Shown piece by piece: positions 35,712-44,203 of a stretch of DNA of 64,000 nt (position 1 is its first letter; each line of letters starts with the position of its first letter). The position numbers and the translations under genes are program-made. The DNA is from Gammaproteobacteria bacterium (GTDB lineage Bacteria; Pseudomonadota; Gammaproteobacteria; Competibacterales; Competibacteraceae): the NCBI GenBank assembly GCA_024235035.1, contig JACKNE010000007.1, positions 124,001-188,000 of the forward strand, written 5' to 3'. A model generated the notes under the pieces. That model worked only from the letters and a program-made list of their open reading frames with translations, had not been told where the DNA came from and did not search any database.

Positions 35712-36047
35712 GTCGTTTCTCCTTATCGATGGCAAGGCATAAAATCGCTAAAGCTGGCGATCGGTTCGGTACGCCAGAAGGCCTTGAAAGATGTTGGCTT
35801 GACCGATCTTCGCCATTTCCTCAAGAATGGTTTGGGTCTCTGAATATCCTGGCAGACAGAACTGGATTTTTCTAACCATAATAACTCATACATTCGATAA
35901 CACGATAAATTCACCACGCTGGCCAGTTTCTCAGGCGTAGGACGACATCCTGCCGGTTCGCTGATCCCTCAAGGGAGAGGCCTCGGGCGGCGTTAGGAAA
36001 CCGAGCAGGATAATCGGGCTACGTATACGGCTTCTGAATTTGGATAC
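35712..36047. other. Intergenic region upstream of the trkH cluster
   Basis: The region separates the minus-strand PEBP-like gene from the plus-strand trkH genes and should hold both promoters. Several short frames occur but none has a ribosome site or familiar sequence. No clear operator, riboswitch or terminator could be identified. Confidence 0.5.
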
Positions 36048-37616
36048 ATGATGAGCGATCAAGCTGCGCAGGGTGAAACGACTGAGAGCCTGTCCCTGGG
36101 TAAATACAACGAACCGTATGGGCAGTGGACCGGATCGAAGTTTCAACGAGGTGCTTATCGGCGGGCGCCTTTCAAGACTTGGCTCTATATGGTGGGGTTG
36201 TTGCTGATGCTGTTCAGCGTCACCATGCTGCCGCCGATGGCCGTGGCTTGGTGGTGCGACGGCAGTACGGTGATCTTGCCTTTCGCGGAGACATTGGGGG
36301 CAACCCTAGGTTTGGGGCTGCTGTGCTGGTTGCCCGTCTGCCGGTTCAAGATCGATTTACGCAATCGCGATGGTTTTATCCTAGTCGTGGTGTTCTGGGT
36401 CCTGTCGTCGCTGCTAGGCGCGTTACCGTTCATGTTATCCGACCAGCCGCAAATTCGGTTCGTCGATGCCGTGTTTGAAACCGTTTCCGGTCTGACCACC
36501 ACCGGCGCAACGATCCTCTCCGGGCTGGATAAGATGCCCAAAGCGCTCTTGTACTACCGGGCGCAACTGCACTTTCTGGGTGGAATCGGTATCGTGGTGT
36601 TGGCGGTCGCCTTGTTACCGATGCTGGGAATTGGCGGTATGCAGCTCTACCGGGCATCGACCCCTGGGCCGATGAAAGATGAAAAGCTGACGCCTCGCAT
36701 CACCGAAACCGCCAAGAACCTGTGGTATATCTACGTTGGGCTGAATTTCCTGTGCTTCCTGGCTTATTGGTTAGCAGGAATGAGTCCATTCGATGCCGTC
36801 TGTTATAGCTTTACCACGGTGGCATTGGGGGGATTCGCACCTCATGACGCCAGCATTGGCTATTTCCAGGACCCGGTGATGGAATGGATCACGGTTCTTT
36901 TCATGTCGGTGGCGATGGTCAATTTCGCCTTGTACTTTTTAGCTTGGCGTTTGCGTAGCTTGAGCGCCGTGTATCGCGATCCTGAATTCCGCTTTTGTAT
37001 GCAAGTGGTTGCCGGGATTGTCGCCATCGCTTGCCTGCATTTATATCTAGACGGCGAGATATTGTGGAAGTCCATTCATCTGGGCGCCTTTCAGGGTATC
37101 TCGATCATTACCGGCACCGGCCTCACTACGGCGGGCTATCCCGCCGAGAGTTGGCCGGCATTCGTGCCACTGCTCTTGTTGCTGGGTAGTTTCTTTGGCG
37201 GCTGCGTCGGTTCGACCTGTGGCGGTATCAAAGCCATCCGCTTTCTGCTGCTCTACAAGCAGAGCGTGCGTGAGAGTCGTCTGTTGGTTCGTCCAACCGC
37301 CCAGATCGCGGTCAAACTGGGCGATCACCCCATTCCTGATCGCATCATGCAGGCGGTATGGGGGTTTTATTATCTGTATATCCTATGCTACTGCGCTTTC
37401 TCGCTGGCGCTGGCGGCGACCGGTGTGGATTTGGTGACGGCATTCGGCACGACAGCAGCGTGCTTGAATAACATGGGTGTCGGCTTGGGCGATACGGCGG
37501 GCGGTTTCAGCGTGTTGAACGATAGCGCTACCTGGTTGATGTCGCTCGCCATGTTGGTTGGACGCTTGGAGGTTTTCCCGTTGCTGCTCTTGTTTCTGCC
37601 AGATTTTTGGAAGTGA
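36048..37616 (+). CDS. trkH: Trk potassium transporter membrane subunit TrkH, copy 1
   Basis: TrkH forms the K+ channel-like pore of the Trk uptake system. This 522-residue copy has the four P-loop units: SGLTTTGATIL (P1), VALGGFAPHDASIGYF (P2), ITGTGLTTAGYP (P3) and LNNMGVGLGDT (P4), with the family segments GGMQLYRASTPGPMKDEKL and GCVGSTCGGIKAIRFLLLY. An N-terminal extension of about 35 hydrophilic residues precedes the first helix. No trkA gene, the NAD-binding gating subunit, is nearby, so TrkA must be encoded elsewhere. It is the first of three tandem paralogues; the next starts 9 bp after its stop. Confidence 0.95.
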   Translation: MMSDQAAQGETTESLSLGKYNEPYGQWTGSKFQRGAYRRAPFKTWLYMVGLLLMLFSVTMLPPMAVAWWCDGSTVILPFAETLGATLGLGLLCWLPVCRFKIDLRNRDGFILVVVFWVLSSLLGALPFMLSDQPQIRFVDAVFETVSGLTTTGATILSGLDKMPKALLYYRAQLHFLGGIGIVVLAVALLPMLGIGGMQLYRASTPGPMKDEKLTPRITETAKNLWYIYVGLNFLCFLAYWLAGMSPFDAVCYSFTTVALGGFAPHDASIGYFQDPVMEWITVLFMSVAMVNFALYFLAWRLRSLSAVYRDPEFRFCMQVVAGIVAIACLHLYLDGEILWKSIHLGAFQGISIITGTGLTTAGYPAESWPAFVPLLLLLGSFFGGCVGSTCGGIKAIRFLLLYKQSVRESRLLVRPTAQIAVKLGDHPIPDRIMQAVWGFYYLYILCYCAFSLALAATGVDLVTAFGTTAACLNNMGVGLGDTAGGFSVLNDSATWLMSLAMLVGRLEVFPLLLLFLPDFWK

Positions 37617-37624
37617 GCTGGAAA

Positions 37625-39124
37625 ATGCAAACGCTGGTGGGTGGGAAGATACAATATGCGGTGCAACGACCAGCACCCTTCAAGACTGCGCTCTATATGA
37701 TCGGTTTGCTGATGATTTTGTTCAGCATCAGCCTAGTGCCACCCATCGCAGTGGCCTGGTGGTATGACGGCTACGATGTGGTTTTGCCATTTGCGCAATC
37801 CATGGCGGCCATGTTGACGACAGGTCTTTTGTGCTGGTTGCCGGTCTGCCGCTTCAAAGCGGATCTACGTAACCGGGACGGTTTCGTGGTGGTGGTGATG
37901 TTCTGGTTTTTGCTGTCGCTGCTGGGGGCATTGCCGTTCATATTGAGCAAACATCCCCACATGCCGCTGGTGGATGCGGTGTTCGAAACAGCATCGGGCC
38001 TGACCACCACCGGTGCGACGATTCTCTCCGGTCTGGATGCATTGCCCAAGGCCATCCTGTATTACCGGGCGCAACTAAACTTTCTGGGCGGTATGGGCAT
38101 CGTGGTGCTGGCGGTGGCGTTGCTGCCAATGCTAGGGATCGGCGGGATGCAACTCTACAAGGCAGAAACGCCAGGCCCCATGAAAGACGAGAAGCTGACC
38201 CCACGCATCACGGAAACCGCTAAGAATCTCTGGTACATCTATGTCGGCTTGAACGTCGTTTGTATCTTGTCTTTCTGGGTAGCCGGCATGAGTTTCTTCG
38301 ATGCGATCTGCCACAGTTTCGCCACCCTGGCGCTGGGTGGTTTTTCCACTCACGACGCGAGCATCGGCTATTTCCAGAGCCCGGCTATCGAATGGATCGC
38401 TGGTGTTTTCTCGCTGGTCGCGGCGATCAACTTTGCACTGTTCTTTTTGGCGTGGCGCACGCGCAGCCTCAAGGTGATATTCCACGACGCCGAGTTCAAA
38501 TTCTGCATGGGGGTGATGGGGGGTATCATCGCAGCGACCTGCCTCTATCTGTATCACAGTGGCAAATTTTCCCTGTGGGACGCGATTCATCATGGATTTT
38601 TCCAGGCGGCTTCGATCATCACCGACAATGGCTTGACCGCCGCCGGTTACCCAGGGGATTGGCCGTTCGTCGTGCCTCTATTGTTGTTGTTGGGCAGTTT
38701 TTTTGGCGGTTGCGTCGGTTCGACCTGTGGCGGCATCAAGGCATTTCGTTTTCTGCTGCTTTTCAAGCAAAGCTGGCGCGAGATTCGGTTACTGATTCGG
38801 CCTGCTGCGCAAATGGCGGTCAAGGTGGGCAACCGTCCGATGGCGGATCGCGTCATGCAAGCGGTGTGGGGGTTTTATTTCCTGTACATTCTCAGCTACT
38901 GCTTTTTCTCACTAGCATTGGCGACGACCGGTGTAGACCTAGTGACGGCATTCGGCTCAGTGGCCGGGTGTCTGAACAATATGGGGGTGGGATTGGGCGC
39001 AACCGCCGCTAATTTCGCACCCCTGAATGATGCGGCGACCTGGTTGCTCACCTTATCCATGCTGGTGGGTCGCCTGGAGGTTTTTCCGTTGCTATTGTTG
39101 TTTGTGCCTGACTTTTGGAATTGA
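37625..39124 (+). CDS. trkH: Trk potassium transporter membrane subunit TrkH, copy 2
   Basis: This 499-residue paralogue is highly similar to its neighbours throughout. Its filter segments are SGLTTTGATIL, LALGGFSTHDASIGYF, ITDNGLTAAGYPG and NNMGVGLGATAA; note TDNG in P3 where copy 1 has TGTG. It lacks the N-terminal extension of copies 1 and 3. I start at the ATG at 37625, close behind copy 1's stop; GTG at 37613 overlapping that stop is an alternative for coupled translation. The best-supported role is K+ uptake in a three-pore operon, possibly with different ion affinity or gating. Confidence 0.94.
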   Translation: MQTLVGGKIQYAVQRPAPFKTALYMIGLLMILFSISLVPPIAVAWWYDGYDVVLPFAQSMAAMLTTGLLCWLPVCRFKADLRNRDGFVVVVMFWFLLSLLGALPFILSKHPHMPLVDAVFETASGLTTTGATILSGLDALPKAILYYRAQLNFLGGMGIVVLAVALLPMLGIGGMQLYKAETPGPMKDEKLTPRITETAKNLWYIYVGLNVVCILSFWVAGMSFFDAICHSFATLALGGFSTHDASIGYFQSPAIEWIAGVFSLVAAINFALFFLAWRTRSLKVIFHDAEFKFCMGVMGGIIAATCLYLYHSGKFSLWDAIHHGFFQAASIITDNGLTAAGYPGDWPFVVPLLLLLGSFFGGCVGSTCGGIKAFRFLLLFKQSWREIRLLIRPAAQMAVKVGNRPMADRVMQAVWGFYFLYILSYCFFSLALATTGVDLVTAFGSVAGCLNNMGVGLGATAANFAPLNDAATWLLTLSMLVGRLEVFPLLLLFVPDFWN

Positions 39125-39126
39125 GC

Positions 39127-40740
39127 ATGAATGATCGGATCGGCTGTAATGAGACGATGCCGGACATATCTTCCGACCAACCGGATAGCGAATCTAAGCT
39201 TGGTAAAGATAGCGGCGAGAAAGGGTTTGCCAGATCTTCTGTGACGCCAAACAAGACTGGTTGGAAAGCGCAGCAAGCCCTCCCGCAACGAGCGCCGTTC
39301 AAGACCTCGCTGTACATGGTGGGTTTGTTACTGATCCTGTTTAGCGCCACCATGTTGCCACCTATCGCGGTGGCTTGGTGGTATGACGGCTATGATGTGG
39401 TGATGCCATTCGCGAAAACCTTCGGGGCGACATTGGGGCTTGGATTGCTCTGCTGGTTGCCGGTGTGCCGACTTAAAGCGGACTTGCGCAACCGGGATGG
39501 TTTCGTGGTGGTGGTCGCGTTCTGGGTGTTGCTCTCCCTGCTGGGCGCGATACCGTTCACGTTGGCTGAGCATCCACACATGCGGTGGGTGGACGCGGTG
39601 TTTGAAACGGCTTCCGGTTTGACTACCACCGGCGCGACCATCCTCTCCGGTCTGGATGCATTGCCCAAGGCCATTCTGTATTACCGCGCGCAACTGAATT
39701 TGCTCGGCGGTATGGGTGTCGTCGTACTGGCCGTGGCCCTACTGCCCATGTTGGGCGTGGGCGGCATGCAGCTCTACAAGGCGGAAACGCCAGGACCGAT
39801 GAAGGACGAGAAGCTGACGCCGCGCATCACCGAAACGGCTAAGAATCTCTGGGTCATTTACTTCGGCTTGAACGTGGCCTGTGCATTGTCCTTTTGGGCG
39901 GCGGGTATGAGCCTGTTCGATGCGGTCTGCCACAGCTTCTCCACCTTGGCGCTGGGCGGTTTTTCGACCCACGATGACAGCATTGGCTATTTCCACAGCC
40001 TGCCCATCGAATTGATCTCGGGAATTTTCACCTTGATCGCGGCGGTCAATTTCGCGCTGTACTTCATGGCGTGGCGTGCCGGCAGCCTGCGCGTTGTGCT
40101 TCGGGATGCGGAGTTCCGGTTTTTCCTGGCCGTGATCGGCGGAATCATTGCGCTCACTTCCACCTATCTCTATCTCAGCGATACATTTTCGTTATGGGAA
40201 GCGCTTCACCACGGTTTTTTCCAGAGCCTTTCCATCGTGACCAGCAATGGCCATACGACAGCTAACTACGCTGGCTGGCCGTTTTTCATTCCTTTGCTGT
40301 TGTTGCTGGGCAGCTTTTTCGGGGGCTGTGTAGGCTCGACCTGTGGTGGCATCAAGGCCATTCGCTTCCTGCTGCTCTATAAACAGAGTGTGCGCGAGAT
40401 CCGGTTGCTGATCCGCCCTACCGCGCAAATCGCCGTCAAGTTGGGCCATCGCCCGATTTCCGACCGTGTCATGCAAGCGGTGTGGGGATTTTACTATCTC
40501 TATATCTTTTGTTACTGCGCTCTATCGCTGGCACTGGTAGGAACGGGCCTGGATCTGGTGACGGCATTTGGCTCGGCAGCCGCTGGTTTGAATAACATGG
40601 GCGTGGGGCTGGGGGAGACGGCTGCCAATTTCAGCTCGATCAGCGATACCGCCACGGTTTTGTTGACCATCGCCATGATTGTCGGTCGATTGGAGGTGTT
40701 TCCGGTGTTGTTGCTGTTCCATCCCGACTTCTGGAAATAA
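39127..40740 (+). CDS. trkH: Trk potassium transporter membrane subunit TrkH, copy 3
   Basis: This 537-residue third paralogue has a roughly 55-residue hydrophilic N-terminus (MNDRIGCNETMPDISSDQ) unlike the others, then the full TrkH fold. The filter segments are SGLTTTGATIL, LALGGFSTHDDSIGYF, VTSNGHTTANYAG and NNMGVGLGETAA. In P3 it has TSNG followed by His and loses the Gly that precedes Tyr in the others, so this pore may differ in conductance. The ATG at 39127 lies 2 bp after the stop of copy 2. It is closely followed by an acyl-CoA synthetase gene on the same strand. Confidence 0.94.
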   Translation: MNDRIGCNETMPDISSDQPDSESKLGKDSGEKGFARSSVTPNKTGWKAQQALPQRAPFKTSLYMVGLLLILFSATMLPPIAVAWWYDGYDVVMPFAKTFGATLGLGLLCWLPVCRLKADLRNRDGFVVVVAFWVLLSLLGAIPFTLAEHPHMRWVDAVFETASGLTTTGATILSGLDALPKAILYYRAQLNLLGGMGVVVLAVALLPMLGVGGMQLYKAETPGPMKDEKLTPRITETAKNLWVIYFGLNVACALSFWAAGMSLFDAVCHSFSTLALGGFSTHDDSIGYFHSLPIELISGIFTLIAAVNFALYFMAWRAGSLRVVLRDAEFRFFLAVIGGIIALTSTYLYLSDTFSLWEALHHGFFQSLSIVTSNGHTTANYAGWPFFIPLLLLLGSFFGGCVGSTCGGIKAIRFLLLYKQSVREIRLLIRPTAQIAVKLGHRPISDRVMQAVWGFYYLYIFCYCALSLALVGTGLDLVTAFGSAAAGLNNMGVGLGETAANFSSISDTATVLLTIAMIVGRLEVFPVLLLFHPDFWK

Positions 40741-40757
40741 AGCATCAGGTGAAATTG

Positions 40758-42317
40758 ATGAGCCATCAGCGAAGATATGCTGGCGAGCTACCGCCAGCGC
40801 GGTTCAATATGGCGCGGTATTGTCTGGAGTCGCAGGCGCGCGCGACTCCAGACAAGGTGGCGTTGCGGGTCGTCTCCGATGCACGCGCGCCCGTGACCGA
40901 CGCGGAATGCTGGACGTATCGGCAACTGGATGACGCCGTGCGGCGAACCGCCACCGGGTTGCGCCGCCGGGGTTTAGTACCGGGCGCACGAATCATGATC
41001 CGTATGGGCAACACCAGCGATTATGCCTTGCTGTTTTTCGGGGCCATTGCCGCTGGCTGCGTCCCTTTACCTTCATCGGCGCAGCTGACCGAGGAAGAAG
41101 CCGATTTCCTGTTGGCTGATTCCGGCGCTCGGTTATTGGCGCTGTCAGACGATCTGGCGATTCAAGCGCCGCCGGGGGTGCAGGTACTGGGATCAGCGGA
41201 CATGGCAGCGTTGCGGGGAGGTAACGAACCGCTGGATTACGCCGATACGGCTGCCGATGATCCGGCTTTTTTGATTTACACCTCTGGCACCACCGGCCAG
41301 CCCAAAGGGGTGCTGCATGCCCAGCGCTCCGCGTGGGGACGGCGGCCTATGTACCAGGGATGGTATGGTATTCGTCCGGACGATGTGGTTTTACACGCCG
41401 GTGCGTTCAACTGGACCTACACACTGGGAGTGGGCTTGACCGATCCTTGGGCAAATGGGGCGACGGCGGTGCTGTACAATGGCCCGCGTGCTGCTACGGT
41501 CTGGCCGATGCTGATGGAGAAATTCCGCGCGACCTTGTTCGCGGCGGTGCCAGGATTGTACCGACAGGTTTTAAAATACAATGACCTGCGTGCTTTCGAT
41601 TTATCCAACCTGCGCCATGGTCTCACCGCTGGCGAGGCGTTGAGCGTGGCGTTGCTGGAGCAGTGGCGATCGATCACCGGTAAAGAGTTATATGAAGCGC
41701 TGGGCATGAGTGAGTGTTCCACATATGTTTCCTCATCGCTTCAAGCGCCCGTCAAACTGGGCAGTCCTGGCCAAGCCCAGCAAGGCCGCTGTGTAGCGGT
41801 GCTGCCGGTCGATGATGGAGAGGAACCCTTGCCGCCGGGCGAAATTGGTTTGTTGGCGGTGCATCGCAGCGATCCAGGACTCATGCTTGGTTACTGGAAT
41901 CGACCGGATGAGGAAGCGCTGGTGTATCGGGGCGACTGGTTCATCGGCGGTGATCTGGCGCATTTCGACGCTGACGGCTATCTGTACTATCACGGTCGCA
42001 ACGATGACGTGATGAACGCGATGGGTTACCGAGTGTCGCCGCTGGAAGTCGAGCATTGCCTGAGTCGGCATCCGGCGGTTGCGGAGGTTGCGGTGACCGA
42101 ATTGCGGGTGCGTGAGGAGGTCAGCGTGATTGCCGCGTTCGTAGTGCCGCGCGATCCCGATGAGCCAGATGGAATGGATGCCGCACCCTTGCTGGCCCAT
42201 GCCCATGCGCATCTGGCCGCTTATAAATGCCCGCGCGAGATCATTTTTGTCGACGCCCTGCCGCGCACCGCCAATGGTAAGGTCCGCCGCCGTGATCTAG
42301 CGCAGTGGCGGCGCTGA
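40758..42317 (+). CDS. AMP-dependent acyl-CoA synthetase
   Basis: This 519-residue ANL-superfamily ligase has LIYTSGTTGQPKGVLHAQRS (phosphate loop), ELYEALGMSECSTYVSSS (A5), WFIGGDLAHFDADGYLYYHGRNDD (hinge) and LPRTANGKVRRRDLAQW with the catalytic lysine near the C-terminus. The overall shape resembles benzoate-CoA or medium-chain acyl-CoA ligases; the substrate pocket cannot be assigned by eye. I start at 40758, where AGGTGAA is about 9 nt upstream; a GTG nine bases earlier is possible. It begins 17 bp after the third trkH and may be co-transcribed with it, though a functional link is not obvious. Confidence 0.9.
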   Translation: MSHQRRYAGELPPARFNMARYCLESQARATPDKVALRVVSDARAPVTDAECWTYRQLDDAVRRTATGLRRRGLVPGARIMIRMGNTSDYALLFFGAIAAGCVPLPSSAQLTEEEADFLLADSGARLLALSDDLAIQAPPGVQVLGSADMAALRGGNEPLDYADTAADDPAFLIYTSGTTGQPKGVLHAQRSAWGRRPMYQGWYGIRPDDVVLHAGAFNWTYTLGVGLTDPWANGATAVLYNGPRAATVWPMLMEKFRATLFAAVPGLYRQVLKYNDLRAFDLSNLRHGLTAGEALSVALLEQWRSITGKELYEALGMSECSTYVSSSLQAPVKLGSPGQAQQGRCVAVLPVDDGEEPLPPGEIGLLAVHRSDPGLMLGYWNRPDEEALVYRGDWFIGGDLAHFDADGYLYYHGRNDDVMNAMGYRVSPLEVEHCLSRHPAVAEVAVTELRVREEVSVIAAFVVPRDPDEPDGMDAAPLLAHAHAHLAAYKCPREIIFVDALPRTANGKVRRRDLAQWRR

Positions 42318-42507
42318 AAGCACTGACCGATGCTCGATAGGCAAAGATCTTTTTTCGATATTTCTACGGTGTTTTGAGAGCGATGTTCTCACTTGAAAAG
42401 CGTTATCTTGCTACATGACTTCAGTGTTGGAGAACGGAGATCGCTTGATCAATCTGGATTTGTTGTGATGGGTTATTAGAAGGCTTCGGACTATGCTGGA
42501 AGTCTCG

Positions 42508-43845
42508 CTATTTTCCGATGCAAAAGCTGCTAAAAATCCGCCCCAGTAAATCCTCGTTGGTAAACGCTCCGGTAATTTCCCCTAGCGCATTCTGTGCATG
42601 ACGCAATTCCTCCGCCGCCAGTTCCCCAGCGCGAAATAGGGTCAATTGCTCATCCGCCGCCGCCAGCGCCGCCGCCGCCCGCGTCAGCGCTTCCAGATGC
42701 CGCCGTCGGGCCATCAGCGTACCCTCGCCGCCGTGGTAACCCATGCAGGCTTTCAGGTGTTCGCACAGCAGTGGCAGCCCCGTGCCGGTCTTCGCCGAGA
42801 GCCACACTGCATGACTGCCATCCGCTAACTGCAACATCGGCTCGCGACCGGTGAGGTCGATCTTGTTGTGCACAATGGTCACCTCAGTTTGGGCCGGCAA
42901 CCGTTCCCGCAGCGCCCGATCCTCGGCGGTGAATCCCTGCCGATCATCCACCAGCAGTAAAATCCGGTCGGCGGTTTCAATCTCCGCCCAGGCGCGGCGC
43001 ATGCCCTCTTGTTCCACGAGGTCGAAGCTGTCGCGCAGGCCCGCGGTGTCGATGACGTGCAGCGGCATTCCATCGATAGCGATTTGTTCTCGCAGAACAT
43101 CGCGGGTCGTGCCGGGGATATCAGTGACGATCGCGGTCTCGCGCCCGGATAGGTGATTGAGCAAACTGGATTTGCCGGCGTTGGGTCGTCCAGCGATCAC
43201 GACGGTCATCCCATCGCGCAACAGGCGGCCCTGGCCGGCAACGCGCTGCAAGGTATCCAGCCGTTCTCGTAAAGCATGGAGTCGCTCAGCCATGAGACCG
43301 TCCGCCAGGAAGTCGATCTCTTCTTCAGGAAAGTCGATGGCCGCTTCGAGATACATCCGCAGTTCAATCAGCGCCTCGACCAATGCATCGATATGTCTGG
43401 AAAATTCGCCTTCCAGCGAGCGCACGGCGGCGCGGGCGGCCTCGGCGGTCGTGCTGGCGATGAGATCGGCGATCGCTTCGGCTTGGGCCAGATCGAGTTT
43501 ATCGTTGAGAAAGGCGCGTTCGGAAAATTCCCCAGGCCGGGCCGGACGGGCGCCCAGCTCCAGAACGCGCGCCAGCAGCAAATCCATGACCACTGGCCCG
43601 CCGTGACCATGCAGTTCCAGCACGTCCTCACCAGTGAAGGAATGCGGAGCAGGGAAATATAGAGCGATACCCTCGTCGAGGATGCTGCCGTCGTCAGTAC
43701 AGAATCGGCGCAAGGCGGCTTGACGAGGTGTAGGGAGTGTGCCACAGACTGCCTCGGCGATGGTGGCGCTTCGTGGGCCAGAGATTCTTATGATACCAAC
43801 CCCACCTCGACCGGGTGGAGTGGCGATGGCAGCGATGGTGTCCAT
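42508..43845 (-). CDS. mnmE: tRNA modification GTPase MnmE
   Basis: MnmE, with MnmG, installs 5-(carboxymethyl)aminomethyl groups on wobble U34 of certain tRNAs. The 445-residue protein begins DTIAAIATPPGRGGVGIIRI (folate-binding N-domain), has the G domain with VIAGRPNAGKSSLLNHLSG (G1), DIPGTTRDVLRE (G2), VIDTAGLRD (G3) and IVHNKIDL (G4), and ends in CIGK, the conserved Cys tail. All parts are present. It stands alone here rather than in the more usual rpmH-rnpA-yidC cluster, and its start directly abuts the hydrogenase-fragment region. Confidence 0.97.
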   Translation of the reverse strand: MDTIAAIATPPGRGGVGIIRISGPRSATIAEAVCGTLPTPRQAALRRFCTDDGSILDEGIALYFPAPHSFTGEDVLELHGHGGPVVMDLLLARVLELGARPARPGEFSERAFLNDKLDLAQAEAIADLIASTTAEAARAAVRSLEGEFSRHIDALVEALIELRMYLEAAIDFPEEEIDFLADGLMAERLHALRERLDTLQRVAGQGRLLRDGMTVVIAGRPNAGKSSLLNHLSGRETAIVTDIPGTTRDVLREQIAIDGMPLHVIDTAGLRDSFDLVEQEGMRRAWAEIETADRILLLVDDRQGFTAEDRALRERLPAQTEVTIVHNKIDLTGREPMLQLADGSHAVWLSAKTGTGLPLLCEHLKACMGYHGGEGTLMARRRHLEALTRAAAALAAADEQLTLFRAGELAAEELRHAQNALGEITGAFTNEDLLGRIFSSFCIGK

Positions 43846-43892
43846 GCTCTAGTGCTGAAAAGAAAGCTGATCGAAGGGAGTTATTGTATCTT

Positions 43893-44090
43893 TAACAACA
43901 CCAGCAACCCTTCTAACAACCGTGTCGGACTTGGTGGGCAGCTAGGAATATGCAAATCCAGCGGAATAACCTCGGCCACCCCACCGGCACAGGCATGACT
44001 CCCAGCGAACACTCCGCTGTCCCACCCGCAATCGCTGATCGCCACCACCCGGATACGAGTGAAAGCCAGCGTATAGGTCGCAGCGCTCGG
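43893..44090 (-). pseudogene. 3' fragment of a Hyf-I/NuoB-like gene
   Basis: On the minus strand this segment reads VVAISDCGWDSGVFAGSHAC, then GGVAEVIPLDLHIPSCPPSP and TRLLEGLLVLL, in frame and without stops. It aligns ungapped with the C-terminal third of the intact gene at 52060-52563; over 43891-44050 against 52061-52220 I count 133 identical of 160 bases (83%). The N-terminal two thirds, with the first two cluster cysteines, are missing. In the cluster loop IPGCPPSP has become IPSCPPSP. The frame runs on through unrelated codons to a stop at 43849. It is therefore a truncated, diverged copy, and it lies just left of the signalling operon, in direct orientation to the intact copy on its right. 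Confidence 0.88.
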
Positions 44091-44203
44091 AGTCGTTTTG
44101 CAGTTTCAAAAGATCATCTGTGTCGTAATCATACTACCCGACTACTTCAGGGGCTGAGGATAAGCATAGTCCCAAAGAACGGTTGCTCAATGAAGGCTTT
44201 GTT

